64,000 nucleotides of DNA. Origin: Epiperipatus broadwayi. Its lineage: Eukaryota; Onychophora; Udeonychophora; Euonychophora; Peripatidae. The notes under the pieces are model-generated. The model was not told the DNA's origin and did no database searches. It was given only the letters and a program-made list of their open reading frames with translations. The stretch lies in the NCBI GenBank assembly GCA_028023455.1, contig JAQFVV010012420.1, positions 4,092,001 to 4,156,000 on the forward strand, given 5' to 3'. A program made the position numbers and the translations under genes. Positions within the stretch are counted from its first letter, which is position 1, and each line of letters begins with the position of its first letter. Of the stretch, positions 12,633 to 24,431 are shown one piece after another.

Positions 12633-12770
12633 AAATATATTAGTCAAAGTCCTAATATAGATGAAATATAATAAATTAAATTAATTGTATAATTAAACTT
12701 GGATGAATTGCTTATAGTAGAAATAATTTAATACTACAAGAAAATATGCCTGTATATAATATTTTTGTAA

Positions 12771-12875
12771 TTTAATTTTCGCTACACCACTTTTACACAA
12801 GACAGGTAAGAACTTATTTCTATTCCATTTAAAACTAGTCCCTACCTGTGTGAGAATGGTATAGTAAAAATTAAA
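12771..12875. repeat. Palindromic element (MITE-like), related to 53.65 kb
   Basis: The left arm (12,771-12,813, starting TTTAATTTTCGCTACACCAC) is the inverted complement, with mismatches, of the right arm (12,838-12,875, GTCCCTACCTGTGTGAGAAT...). The loop is about 24 bp. A related arm (AATTTTCACTATACCACCCT...) occurs at about 53,655-53,700 inside the other RTE relic. I see no coding content and could not define a target duplication. Confidence 0.55.
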
Positions 12876-12988
12876 CTACAGAAATATTATTCAATAAATG
12901 AATAATCTCTAATCTGATAAATGGCTAGTAAAAATTATTAATATGCTTGTGTGCTTGGAAAAATGATTTAAAATAACTAATAGGCTAA

Positions 12989-15900
12989 TCTGACCATGTT
13001 TTTTTTTTTTTAAAAAATAACGATTTATACAATTTTATACAATGAAGATTACATGAATACCAAGCAATGTCCATAGCCAAATGAGAAGTGGATATATACA
13101 TGAATGTTGGATCAACGCTTCAGTAGTATTCTAGATTGGTCCATACTTTGTCCCAGTTGAACAATTATGTATGCCTCATTGAGCATTGAAAGGCACGTCC
13201 AAATTTATAATGAGTATAGGTTTATAGTCAAGATGTGAAGCAGAGGTTAAGTGGGCTGGGAGAACACTGACAAGGTCATTGATTCACTCCCAATCCATCA
13301 GTCCGAGCCCAAGCATCCCGAGATCTGTCCGTCACTTGCTTATAAGTTAAGCTATTCAGTTCATGATTGAATTTGTTAACTTTTATTGTTGAGGAAGATG
13401 GTGTGATCAATCCACTAATTGGTAGTCTTTAGATAATATGGTAGAGTTCCCATATATATGACTGAGCTCATTTTGGTATTACATTGATGAGACGAGACTC
13501 ATATTTGATCATTGATATCTTTGTAATAATCAGTGCACTAGCATGGAGGTGCCAGCCCAGGATTGTTGATACAGCCAATCCGGAGCAAGCATTTTATCTC
13601 TGATGATATTACACTTGATGAGTGTTTTAAATACTGGAAGGGTACTGGTGTTCGCATTGCCCAGAACAAAACTGCATCTCGTTAGCCAGATGGCGAAGGA
13701 TAGGAAAATTGCTAATCTAATGTTAGCAAAATTGCCAGCTTTAATTGCTTGCTGGATTAAGAATGTTCTGTAGAATAGCGTTTTACCTTTTCGTCAATGA
13801 AATACCCAAGAATGCTGAGTGATGGACAATCTAGGAAAATGTGTTCAATTGTTTCCTCATCCCTCTGACAGAGTTGACATTGAGAGCTAATTTTGTTAAA
13901 ACCCCTCCTCATTACGAGGAACTGATTAGTGGGTAGTGATGAGAGGTTTAATTTCAGAAGAAAGTCAATAAATTTGGGTTCCAGAAACCAATGTTTGGCT
14001 TTTTTGATCAATAATTTGTTGTTACATCCAATAGCATTATGGAGAGCTGAGGGACAATCTTTCTTTAGCCTATAAGTTTCCCAGTAGGACTTTTTTTCGT
14101 TGAAAATGTTTGGAGTTACGTTAATACAGCCATTGACATGTGTCCAGATGTCAGTCAACCATCCTTTACTATGGGGAGGTGGCGTATCAGTAGGTTGAAA
14201 TTCTTGGATTAAATTTGTATAGTCCATTTCCAGTGAATGGTTGTGTAGCAGATTTAGTGATTTTTGCAAGTATAATGTAGCAACCGAATGTAGACCAAGA
14301 CCGTTCAGTTCTCTAGGCATTTGGGCTTTTGCCAAGCTTATGGCCACAACCTTCCTTTTCCACAATAGCTTAGTACATAATGAGGCCATTTGTTTACTGA
14401 AGATTTTAGTAGGCTTGATGATTGGTAGATAGTAATTGAGTCTTGAAAACATTAGCATGTTAAGGAGTGTGATTTTACCAGGAATTGAAAGCGAAATACT
14501 AGAGAGAGTGTTGATTGTTTTATTGGTTTTTTGAAGGATTGAATTTTGTATTTCTCTAGTCATGATAGTTTTTGTTTTTGCCATGGGGAATCCTAAAAAA
14601 AGCTGTGGCTTGGCTGTGAATTTGGATGGAATTGTTGTTCCTGTTTTAATTCTCCAGATGGAAGATTTGCTATTGTTAATTTGGAAGTTTAATATTTTGG
14701 CATGCTTGTCAATAATTGTGAAAAGTGTTGGAAGATGAGCTTCGCTGGGGAAAAAAATGGTAACATCGTCCACATAGGAGATGTGGTTGATTTGTTTTTT
14801 GATGGCGGGAACATAAATGCCTGGCAAGATATTCTCTATGTCCTTGAGCATGGGGTTGATGTAAGTTATAAAACATAGTGATGCTAGGGGAGAACCCTGT
14901 GGAATCGAGATGTGAGGTCTAAAACCTGTAGACAACCTTCCATCTAAAGAAGTAAATATGGAACGATTTAGTAAAAGGTTTGCTATTATTCTGATGTACA
15001 CGTCAGGCACCTGATACTCCCGCATTATTTGGAACAGTACGGATGGTATTACTGAGTCAAATGCTGAAGAGAAGTCCAGTTGTATGACCAGTGGCCTTGA
15101 CTTATTGGTTTGTCTGACATGCTCAGTTAGTAAAAGAAAGCGCTGAACTGCATCAATGGTTGATGATCCTTTTGGGCAAATTGAAAAGATGAAATATGGG
15201 AGTAGGGTTGGGGTTGTATATGGTCCTTAACTAAGGATTCAATTGTCTTAATTAGCAACGGAATCATGGAAATAGGTCGTATATTGTTGAGACTAGATGG
15301 ATTTTCTTGTTTTTTAAGAAAAGGGACCAGTGCCACTGGGTACAAATCTGGAATGTTCTGAAAGTCGTCGGCCAGCACGTCAATCATGTTTTTGATTATG
15401 GGGATTGTGTAGTGACTAAGGTGTAATAGTACAAATTTTGGGATTGCGTGAAGGCCCAGATAAGTGCTTTCAGAAAATGCCTGTAGCTTTTGCAATATTT
15501 GGGCTTCATTTATGTTGTGATTGGTTGTGGTATTATTCCATATGTTTCCTGTTTGAAAAGTATTGTTTTGCAACTTTGTTTTGAAATGAGAGTGAATTCT
15601 CTCCAACATTTCTGGTCCACTATAGCACTTGCTGTTAATGATAATCGTAGACGGTGTTGGTCTAGCAGCCGATCCAAGTGCCCATCGAATGTAGCTTCTA
15701 GTCCAGTTATGACTATTTGCCAAAAAGATTTTAGATCTCTTTGTAGCAATGTATTGGGCTAGAGCTTTTTGTTTTTCATGATATTGAGTTTTTAATTTTA
15801 GTATTTCTTGAATTTTGGTACTTGAGAGGAGTAGTGAACTTAGCCTATTACTAATTGAATCAAGTTCTTTTAGAAGTTGATTTGGTCCCTTAGATCTTTT

Positions 15901-16797
15901 TGTGTGAAAGTTAATGAGGGTGCTCAAGATTCCTACGAAAGCAGACCATGCTTGCACAGGTGACAAAGTGAGTACTTGTATTTTATTTAGAAGGATATAT
16001 GCTTCTGAGAATAACCATTCCAGTGTTGTGGCTTTGTTCAAAAGTCTTAATAGTTTTTGTGTGGTCTGAAAGACTTATCATGTTGGTGTCAAGTTGTAGA
16101 GAGATTTTTATAGCAAGATGGTCTGAGAAAGGCACTAATTGCAGCTTGGCATGCAGGTTATAATGAAGTTCAGGGGAATAAAAGAGAAGATCAATCAACG
16201 ATTGCTTGTATTGTGTGTAAAATGAGAATGATTGAGGAGGAAAGAAACCTTCTCCACATAGCATAACTTTGTTAAATAAATGAAGATATTTGTTAGTAAA
16301 CTGATGATAGGTCATATTAAAATCCCCAAAGCAGATTGAGGGTGAATTATTGGATGAAAGCAGGGCATTGATTTTATTACTCACTGAATGAATTAGATTA
16401 GTATCAATCTTGAGATAAAGGTAAATTATGTTTATGGGGTTATTATTAATGGTAATGTTAATAAATAGAAGTTCTTTGCTAATGTGAAGAGTTCTTAGTT
16501 GCTGATATTCCAGATTTTTATTGATTAGGAAAGCCACTCCAGAAGAAGCAGTATTCGAGGGTAGATAATGGAAATATCCATGTTGCTGCATTAATTGCTG
16601 AATTTTAATATTGGACTGAAAATGTAACTTGGTCTCAGAGAAACATACAATGTGTAAGTTTGATTTGTTTAATCAGTTTTTGATTGCATGTACCCGATCC
16701 AGTGAATTGAGCCCCCTCACATTAATTCCAGCAATTTTTAAATGCATTGTTTGATTCTGTGTTGGTGTGAAGATTGCTTTATTCTTCTGACCATGTT
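12989..16797 (-). mobile_element. L1/Tx1-type LINE insertion with perfect 12-bp TSD
   Basis: The element occupies 13,001-16,785, bounded by identical 12-bp direct repeats TCTGACCATGTT at 12,989-13,000 and 16,786-16,797. Its A-tail is the T-run at 13,001-13,011, so it is oriented minus. The 5' end lies only about 38 bases before the ATG of the endonuclease/reverse transcriptase ORF, so no ORF1 is present: either a 5' truncation or a single-ORF element. About 745 bases of non-coding sequence separate the end of ORF2 (13,757) from the A-tail. The perfect duplication suggests a fairly recent insertion compared with the RTE relics. Confidence 0.9.
13757..16747 (-). pseudogene. LINE ORF2: AP endonuclease + reverse transcriptase, frameshifted
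   Basis: The minus-strand ORF starts at the ATG at 16,747 with MHLKIAGINVRGLNSLDRV, the classic N-terminus of an APE-type endonuclease. Further endonuclease motifs are CFSETK (16,629-16,645), CFGDFN (about 16,330) and PFSDHLAIKI (about 16,110). The reverse transcriptase shows NIRPISMIPL (about 15,270), QLDFSSAFDSV (15,050-15,082), IPQGSPLASL (about 14,900) and YVDDV (14,762-14,778), so both catalytic motifs A and C are present. After the RT comes an L1/Tx1-like thumb region (SIPGKITLLNMLMFSRLNYY) and a zinc-ribbon-like CQLCQRDEETIEHIFLDC (about 13,870). Damage: an in-frame TGA near 16,672, a frameshift near 16,050 and another near 15,180. Not functional as it stands. Confidence 0.9.
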
Positions 16798-17186
16798 ATT
16801 AAAGAGATGACAAAAGATGTTTTAAACTAAATTCCAAGAGATTGTAAAAGATATAGAAAATGATCATGTGTGAGATAAGGAAATTGGCTGGACTGATATG
16901 GAATAGGTAGATCTTCATTCTACAGGGGATTGATAGTGGCTAAAAATAATAATAGCTTTTCATGAAGATTATTTGTAATCCTACAGACTATTTGCATCTA
17001 TTTTAGCAGATTGTCAATTTATTTTAATAGCTTGTTTTTAATATGACCGTCTTTTGCCCAAATAAAAATATTTGTACCTACCAATTTCATTTCCATTAAT
17101 ATTTCTATGCAGTACCTAATGGATTGCTATCCTAATAATATAAGCATCACATAATGTTTTCTTAGTTTTTTTAATTTACAAAAACA
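16798..17186. other. Unassigned AT-rich sequence
   Basis: Intronic sequence between the LINE and the second SINE, with no recognisable gene or repeat. Confidence 0.5.
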
Positions 17187-17286
17187 TTTTTTTTTTTAAA
17201 TGTCATAGCATCGGCCGGGATGCAACCCAGGCAACTGCCTGCAAGTGCAAAGCAGTCGCGCTGACCTCTTGACCACCAATGCAAGA
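17187..17286 (-). mobile_element. tRNA-Gly-like SINE, copy 2
   Basis: The minus strand reads TTGCATTGGTGGTCAAGAGG, a degenerate anticodon region, CCTGGGTTGCATCCCGGCC, the family tail GATGCTATGACAT and an A-run (T-run at 17,187-17,197 on the plus strand). Start and B-box agree with a tRNA-Gly head. A candidate flanking duplication (ACCATTTTTA versus AACATTTTT) is imperfect. Confidence 0.75.
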
Positions 17287-17428
17287 CCATTTTTATCTAA
17301 ATCTTTCTGTACTTTTATACTTTAATAGAGAAAAGCTTCTAGCAATATGGGTCACGGTCTTTTATTGATAAATGTTAGTTTAGATAAGCATCTTGTACAA
17401 TAAATATTTTAAAATGAATTCCTTTTTT

Positions 17429-17511
17429 CAAGCGTTGTTAGCCGAGATGTTATCGCAGCCGCCTTGCAAGAAAGTAGTTGGTTGCAGACGGTTGTGGGTA
17501 TATGAAAAAAA
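17429..17511 (+). mobile_element. tRNA-Gly-like SINE, copy 3
   Basis: The copy begins TCAAGCGTTGTTAGCCGAGA, carries GCCGCCTTGCAAG and GGTTGTGGGTATATG, and ends in an A-run. It is flanked by the 10-bp direct repeat AAAATGAATT (17,411-17,420 and 17,510-17,519). The B-box half is shortened compared with copy 1. It sits immediately upstream of a hAT transposase fragment. Confidence 0.78.
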
Positions 17512-17529
17512 AATGAATTACTTCAATTC

Positions 17530-17810
17530 AAAAATGCACTTGATGTTTTAATTTATATCCATGAAAATGATTTGATCATTTCGTAACCAAATTTGAGCAA
17601 ATCATTAAGAATATTGTTAAATCTTCCTACAAGTGTAGCTAGTGGAGAGAGATCATTTTTGACGTTATAAATTATAAAAAGATCAGCAAGGAAATTTGTC
17701 AATGATATCTATCTATTGAGAATAACGCATGCAATACTCTTAAGTGTTGATGATATTGTATCTAAATTTAGTTCTGTAAAAGCTCGGAAAGTAAATTTAT
17801 AATTATGTAA
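17530..17810 (+). pseudogene. hAT transposase C-terminal dimerisation fragment
   Basis: In one plus-strand frame with a few stops, the sequence reads ALDVLIYIHENDLI, LLNLPTSVASGERSF, ITHAILLSVDDIVSKFSS, KARKVNL. This is the order of the hAT C-terminal dimerisation region as found in ZMYM1/DUF4371-type hAT proteins (typically LxxPVSxASAERSFS...KARKVNF). Only this end is preserved. The element's 3' terminus is probably within the G-rich patch at 17,889-17,945, but no terminal repeat is certain. Confidence 0.75.
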
Positions 17811-19150
17811 TAGTAATTTTTTTCATTGTTAGCCTTAATAAAACATTAAAATGTATATAAAATCATGTAGAATTTGTTATATTTTTTGAAGGGGGGGAGT
17901 GAGAGCGTTGACAACCCTTCCTCCGGCCCTATGGTAACATCACAAAGCACGAAAATTTCCCTGAGTTAATTTGCACTTCCTATATGCAATTTTATAGTCA
18001 TAATGTTTCCATTTGATGACGAAAACGTGTTACTTTTGGGCTGCTACGTGTGCAAAGAGAGGCCTACTCATTTTGTTTGGATTAAAACATCCATTACTCG
18101 TTGGATGGCTAATTAAAAAAATATATGTATTCCGAGTTATTATTGTTTAAATACTTTATGTATAAATAATACTATAAGCAACCCGATGCAATGGAACTTC
18201 ATTATTATTTACAAATATTTTTTATAAATTTGTGAACATATGTTCTTTTATATCTATAATTTTTTTTATCTATTTAATTTGTCAAAAAGATCATCATTAT
18301 CTTCGCTATTTTATTCTCAATTTCTTTATTTTTCATAGAGTAAAATCTTAAAAAATTTTTAGAATCTGAAAACTACTGCCCTCTTGAGGCAAAAAAAACA
18401 CGTAATAAATTCTAATGTACAGTACATAGAAAACTTTACGTAAAAGTATAAAAGGATTTTATATTATCATATGCCATCACATCGACAAATAAAATTTCTT
18501 TTAAAATTTTGAAAATTCAATTCAGAGTCCTATCAAAGTGTTTCAAATAACAACTTTATTCACACTAAGAAGATACATATGGATATCACTTAACCTCTTT
18601 TTGTTATAGGTTACATGCTTACAATGTACAGTGGCTCTACAATAAAAACAATCAAAGTGTTTACGTTCTTATCAAAACTGTTTTCTATTGCAATATATAT
18701 ATGCAGTATTATAATAAAAAACTGATTAACTAGTTATATTTGTTTTAAAAAAATACTAGTCAAAAAATCAAATAAATAAATTTACATTAATTTTTACAAT
18801 TACACAGAAATTGAAGTACACGCGCATTTTTTTTTTTAAAAAAAATGCATATTTATTTTGAATATTTTATCATATTGTCTTTTTTTAAAAAAGGTTTTTT
18901 TTTTCATTTTTTGAATAAAGAAAAACAATTAAATCAATAAACTAAATTGTTATATTAGTAATTATGAAATAATTATGCAATATTTATTAATTTCAAAACA
19001 ATAACACATTTTCCTTCTAGGAAAAAAAAGATCCAGCAGTTAAGATTAACCTTAAAAAGTCCATAACTGAGGAATAAAAAAAATACGCACATTTTAAAAT
19101 GATTATCGATAGTTATTCTCTAAATAGAAAATACTTCAACTCGATAATTC
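17811..19150. other. Unassigned AT-rich sequence
   Basis: Contains a relatively GC-rich block at 17,889-18,110, which could be the non-coding end of the hAT element upstream, then long A/T-rich sequence with short A and T runs. No coding relic recognised. Confidence 0.45.
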
Positions 19151-21965
19151 TGTCTAAGCTTCCCTGCTCAATATTTAAACATTCACAACAACTCTTTCTT
19201 TCAGTAAACTGTTAATTTCTTAAATGTTCTTTCATCTTCTTTTTTTTTCATAGGCTTTTCCAACACATTCATTATTAATCTATTTCTTTTTTCATATATT
19301 TTTTTCAATACTTCAGCATTGCTAAAGTTATTCTTCCAACTTTTCCATTCTTCTCCAGATCAAATGTCTTCAATATTTCAATTTTTTCTATTTCTAATCA
19401 GCTAAATTGGTACCAATATACATATTACATTTATTTTTCCATTTGTTTTCTGCATTTAAACATGGCTTGGCAATTGTAATACTATACTGGTATAATTAAT
19501 CAATAAAGTAAAGATTCAGTGATCTTTTGACAATGACTGGAATTTAAAAACGCAAATAGTGGAACCTAGATTTTCATATAAAGTAATGTAAAAAGAAATA
19601 TATAAACACCTGGACTATAGATTTGTAATTTCACAACATCGAAAAAAAAAAAAAAGTCGCATACTTATAATTACAATTTTACTAGTGAAGAGAAAAATAA
19701 TTTATTACAACATTTATCTTGTATTTCAAATAAAATGTTTTTTTTTAAAAATATTTTCTTATAAATATATCAAATTTATTAAGCACAAACAGATAATATT
19801 GTAATAATGTGAAAGCTAAAACCTTCAACAGATACGCCTTAAACATGCTTACGTGATAGCCAATCAGATGGAATAATGACATCACATGGACCTCTCAATT
19901 CTCAAACACAAGTCAGAACTATCAGAATATTATCTGTTTGCGCTTAATAAATTTGGTATATTTACGTTTATTAATATCATTTCATTAGATTTAAACAATT
20001 GCTTTGTAGTAAATCGAAAGATTTCGCGTTGTTTATTTATATTTAAAATATTTAGTGAATTAAATGTGAAGATATTTAAGCTTCACACTCTTAGTTCAAA
20101 ATGCTTGAGTCTGGCTTATTTATATATAAATTGAGGCATAGATGAAGATGGGTCCCTTCTTTTTCTCATAGTTCTGACTTGTGTTTGAGAATTGAGAGGT
20201 CCATGTGATGTCATTATTCCATCTGATTGGCTGTCACGTAAGCATGTTTAAGGCGTATCTGTTGAAGGTTTTAATTTCTTATAAAGTAATCTAAAAACAT
20301 AAATAGTTTGCAAAAATTGAACAAGTATTACTCATAGTTCATCACTGAAAAATAACTCAATTTCTTGTATCAGGAAATTGGATTTTTTTTTAAACAAAGT
20401 TTTTACAAAATAATCTCAAAATAAATGTGTTTGTATTTATAGGGAAAAAATCAAACATTTATGTATGTCATTGAAAAATAAAACATTCTTCATAATGAGA
20501 CATTAGCTGAAGCACTGGAAAACATCAAAAACACTTTTTCAATTGGTGACTGGAGTAAACACTCATGTGTTCATGGATTAAAGCCAAATTCTGAAAAAAT
20601 TGACAGTCATATCTCTTGAATTATTTAGTCTAATCTGGATCACATATACTGTCTCATCAATGATATAGTGGCGAACTGAACTTCTTTTTAGCTTTCTTTG
20701 GGACAGTTTGCTATTTATGACTAGTTATAGAATTTTTTTTAAAAATGTCATTTTCCCATTTTTAATTTTTCATTACTGACCCAGTTTATTGCTTTATTAT
20801 ATATTTTTTTGGATGAAATATATATATATAATTTTATCATAGATTTGATTCTTTAGTGATGTATTTCATAAAACTCGATATTAATAAATTTTTTTTGCCA
20901 AACAAATAAGGAAATTAAAAAAATTTGAAGGACAAATAAAAAAATTGCAAATAAATAAATAAATAAAATATATAATTTACAATTGATAAAAAGATTTACC
21001 AAAAATATATAAATAGTTTATGTAATTTACAATTAATTTGAACTTTATTATGATGTCCTTTTATGAAAATCCAATTATCCCTCAAAATGTTCAATTTATC
21101 AATGAGTTATCCCAACATGAGTTCAGTAGTTCCACACAGTGTGTATAAACAGAAACTAAAAGAAAAATCAAATATAATATGCTCACTCTACCAATACTAC
21201 TAAAACTCTGACATATAAACTTTTTAGCCACTATAATTTTTATTTAATATTTCTGTTACCAGGCCAACTGTAAATAATTTTTTTATAGCACTAATCTTTT
21301 ATGCTCAACAGTATTGTTTTCATCCCAAATTTTCAAAAACTTTACCAAACCTAATTAATTTTTTCTTAAACTGGTGCTCTTTATTTGGAAATCTTGCATT
21401 TCATCAGAAACACTGATGGAATAAATAATCAGATTTAACATTAATTCAATCCTTATTTATATTGCATTCATTTTACAATTTATTTAAATATGGATTAAAT
21501 AAAATATCTTATATGATCTAATACATATTTTTTTTTATTTATGTAAAATTTTACTAGAATTGCCTCTCCTTTCAATTTATATTTTTCTTCTTCAAAATAT
21601 CTAATAAAATAATTTAAATCATTTTATTAAATACCTTGCCAACATCAATGACAAAACAACCTGAAAATTTCTTCTTTCTTTTGTCATTAGACAAATTTTC
21701 TTTTCTCTTCCTAAATCAAATATAAATATATCTAAATTACTACTAATACATCTATTCAATACCCTCAATATAATTTCATTAGGCCTCTTTTAGCAAACAA
21801 TTTCTGATGTTGAAAGAAAATTAATTGTTTTCTTCAATTATAAATTACATTATAAACTTCAGCTAATTTTCACAAACATTCTAAGATCTAGAAAAATCAA
21901 ATATTTTACTTCCTGAACTTTGTCAATTTTAATTTCAGTTTAATTTAAAGTTGTAATTATAAATT
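19151..21965 (-). pseudogene. Heavily decayed LINE reverse transcriptase relic
   Basis: Two blocks on the minus strand look like one LINE interrupted by other sequence. At 21,540-21,800, CFVIDVGKVFNKMI followed by ILLDILKKKNIN resembles RT motif A and its helix (FIDYEKAFDRV...LIEILEK). At about 19,220-19,400, NNFSNAEVLKKIYEKRN resembles the conserved segment near the C-terminus of the same elements (VSNEEVLRRVGEKR). A palindromic MITE (19,817-20,273) sits between them. Many stops; the assignment rests on weak similarity and no ends were found. Confidence 0.4.
19817..20273. mobile_element. Long-arm palindromic MITE/foldback element
   Basis: The left arm (19,817-19,925) starts TAAAACCTTCAACAGATACG, and the right arm (20,163-20,273) is its near-perfect inverted complement. 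Matching blocks include AATCAGATGGAATAATGACA and CTCAAACACAAGTCAGAACT. The arms are about 110 bp around a 237-bp centre. A plus-strand 82-codon frame inside the centre is AT-driven and has no motif. High similarity between arms suggests recent activity or gene conversion. No transposase is encoded, so it would depend on another element. Confidence 0.8.
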
Positions 21966-24431
21966 TATTTAAATGCACATTGATTACGTAAGTAATATTT
22001 ACTAAGGCTGTAACCTCAAGAATATGCGTGTAAAAATGCGATTGTAGGGACCTCTACAGGTCTTAACCACAAGCTTACATTTTGGAAAAAAAAGCAGGGA
22101 ATGTTATTAATTTGATTCTCCATTATTATACAATTTCATTCATTTTCAATTCATTGTTTTAACAACACAGGTGAGAGCTAACTATTTCCTTCATTAACTC
22201 ACATTCTTTCTATATTTACAATACATTTACTAAAAATTACCTTCAATTATTTCACTTTATATATATATATATATATTATAAGAAAATGGTTGGAGGGGTA
22301 AATATCAAGAGATGCAATCATCATCATTCCCAAATTTCACTATCTCAATATTATCAATAAATAATCATCAACAAATATAAAAGGAACATGAAAAAATCAT
22401 CATAGAACAAATATAATGTAAATAGTTAAAATAATGTTACATCACCAGTATTAAACAAGACTAATCAGAAATTATTCCTTGTGGTAGGATCTAAAAGAGA
22501 TTCAATATCAAGATGTAGGCTATTTATTTAATGCCAAATTCAGGACATAATATAAAATACTCATATGCATGCACATACTGAGGGCTCAAGTATCCATCAT
22601 AGTAAAAAAAAAATTCTGGGATTCTGATAACTGCTAATCATTATTAATGATCTGGACATATGGTACCATGAGTGTATAGCCTAACTATAAACTAATTTCT
22701 ATTCTAAAATGTGCAATGAATACATTTTAAAGATGATCAGTATCTTTGTGCTATCCAGAGAGCTATCTAGATGTCCAAACACAAAGATATATCCTCCATA
22801 TACAAATAAATTAACTGTTATATCTAGAACTAGCTCAAAATCAAAACACCCTAGAAACCATGACATTGAACAAGATAAAATATAAATGTATACTCTTAAT
22901 ATACTTTATATTAAATAATTTTACTGAGATAAGCTACCAAGCACCATGCCATGTTGAACCACACACTGCCAATTCATATAACAGATATCTGGAAAAATAG
23001 ACATTAACACTTTTTTAACATTTATTAATAAAGTAAATAAAATTTTTAAAAAAATGAGAATATGACAATTCTAAATTTATGTTTCTACATAAAAAATATA
23101 ATATTAATAAAAAAAGAAGACTATTTCTTGTTGATTCTTATAAATTAAATTAATTAGTCTTTACTTTAAACAGAATTATATCTGTTTTCAATGATTAAAG
23201 ATGATAAATACTTCATAGAAAAAAGATAACAAAATTTAAGATTATTTAAAACCTTCTTTCACTTTTTTATAAAAATGGGAAGATTTCAAGTTTTTACATT
23301 TTAGAGAAAAAATAAAATCAATAAAAAAAAAACTAAATCCAAATGTATAGCTGAAGATATGCACATCAACTATTTCTTATATTACCATGATTTCATTCTT
23401 TTGAGTCTTTTTGTACTAATAATTACAGTTTTCTTCTGTTACTTTTTAACTTGTTTCATCAAATGTTCAGATTAACATAATAATAATTTCCAGACTAGAT
23501 TAATACAATTTAATTTAATCCCTTTCCACTATAATAACTTGTAAGTCAAATTAACACAGATTGGATACCCAATATAATAACTTGCAGATCAGTTTAACAC
23601 AGCCTGAGACAGCCATCTTTTTGAATAAAACACAAGGCTTGTTGCAGACTTCTTCCAGGCATATTCTTCTTTTTTATCAAAATTTTTAGTAAACGGACTA
23701 CATTGTTGTATTTGATGGTACAAGCTTCTAGTAAAAGTTTAGCATATGATTTTTTCTAATCCATTTTAAGAAACAATTTTTAAAACTAATAGTGATTTTA
23801 ATCTTATCTCAGACTGCAAGATAAACTTCTCTCTGTTATCTTCACAGCTGATGTGCTACTACTTTTTACTTCAATAGCTAGAATATGATTAACTGTTCTT
23901 CACAAGTTAAACCCTGATCAATTGAGTCTATTTTTTAAAAAAGGTTATTTCTTTTCTTTATTTTTAACTAATTAACAAAATACAATCATTAAAAAACTTT
24001 TCTGTAGTTATTTTTTCCTTCTTAATCCTTCCAAATATTATCATCTTTTAATGACACTTTAATTTGAACAACATTATCTTTTGTGTTAGATAGATAAAGA
24101 GAAAAGACAAAAAAACAACTTTAATAAATTAAGAATAACATTTCTTAACAAAAATGTTAAAATCTTTTTTTTTCCTTTTAAAAATGGTTAACATTATTTA
24201 AAATTTAATTGATTTATCTCTTTTATTGCCTTTTTTTTTTAAAAAATGAAAAACAAAGAAAGAAAGAAAATTATTGAAGAGAGATAAAAATATTATTTTA
24301 TTACTATTGTTTTTTAACACTTTTCTTTTCGTTTTACAACTACCTTAACAAACATTAAATATTCACATTCTTATTGTTTGGAATTTTCCTATTATCATAA
24401 AGTTTGAAATAATTCTTCTCAATATATATAT
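21966..24431. other. Unassigned AT-rich sequence
   Basis: No gene or dated repeat recognised. A TA microsatellite lies at 22,258-22,276. A short GC-richer patch (22,010-22,090) contains GGGACCTCTACAGGTC, which could be part of an old element. Confidence 0.45.

Noticed and set aside
14241-14432. 63-codon plus-strand frame (and similar frames at 15,490-15,762)
   Set aside because: Antisense shadows of the LINE reverse transcriptase and endonuclease regions.
19886-20134. 82-codon plus-strand frame
   Set aside because: It lies across one arm and the centre of a palindromic element; no motif and AT-driven composition.
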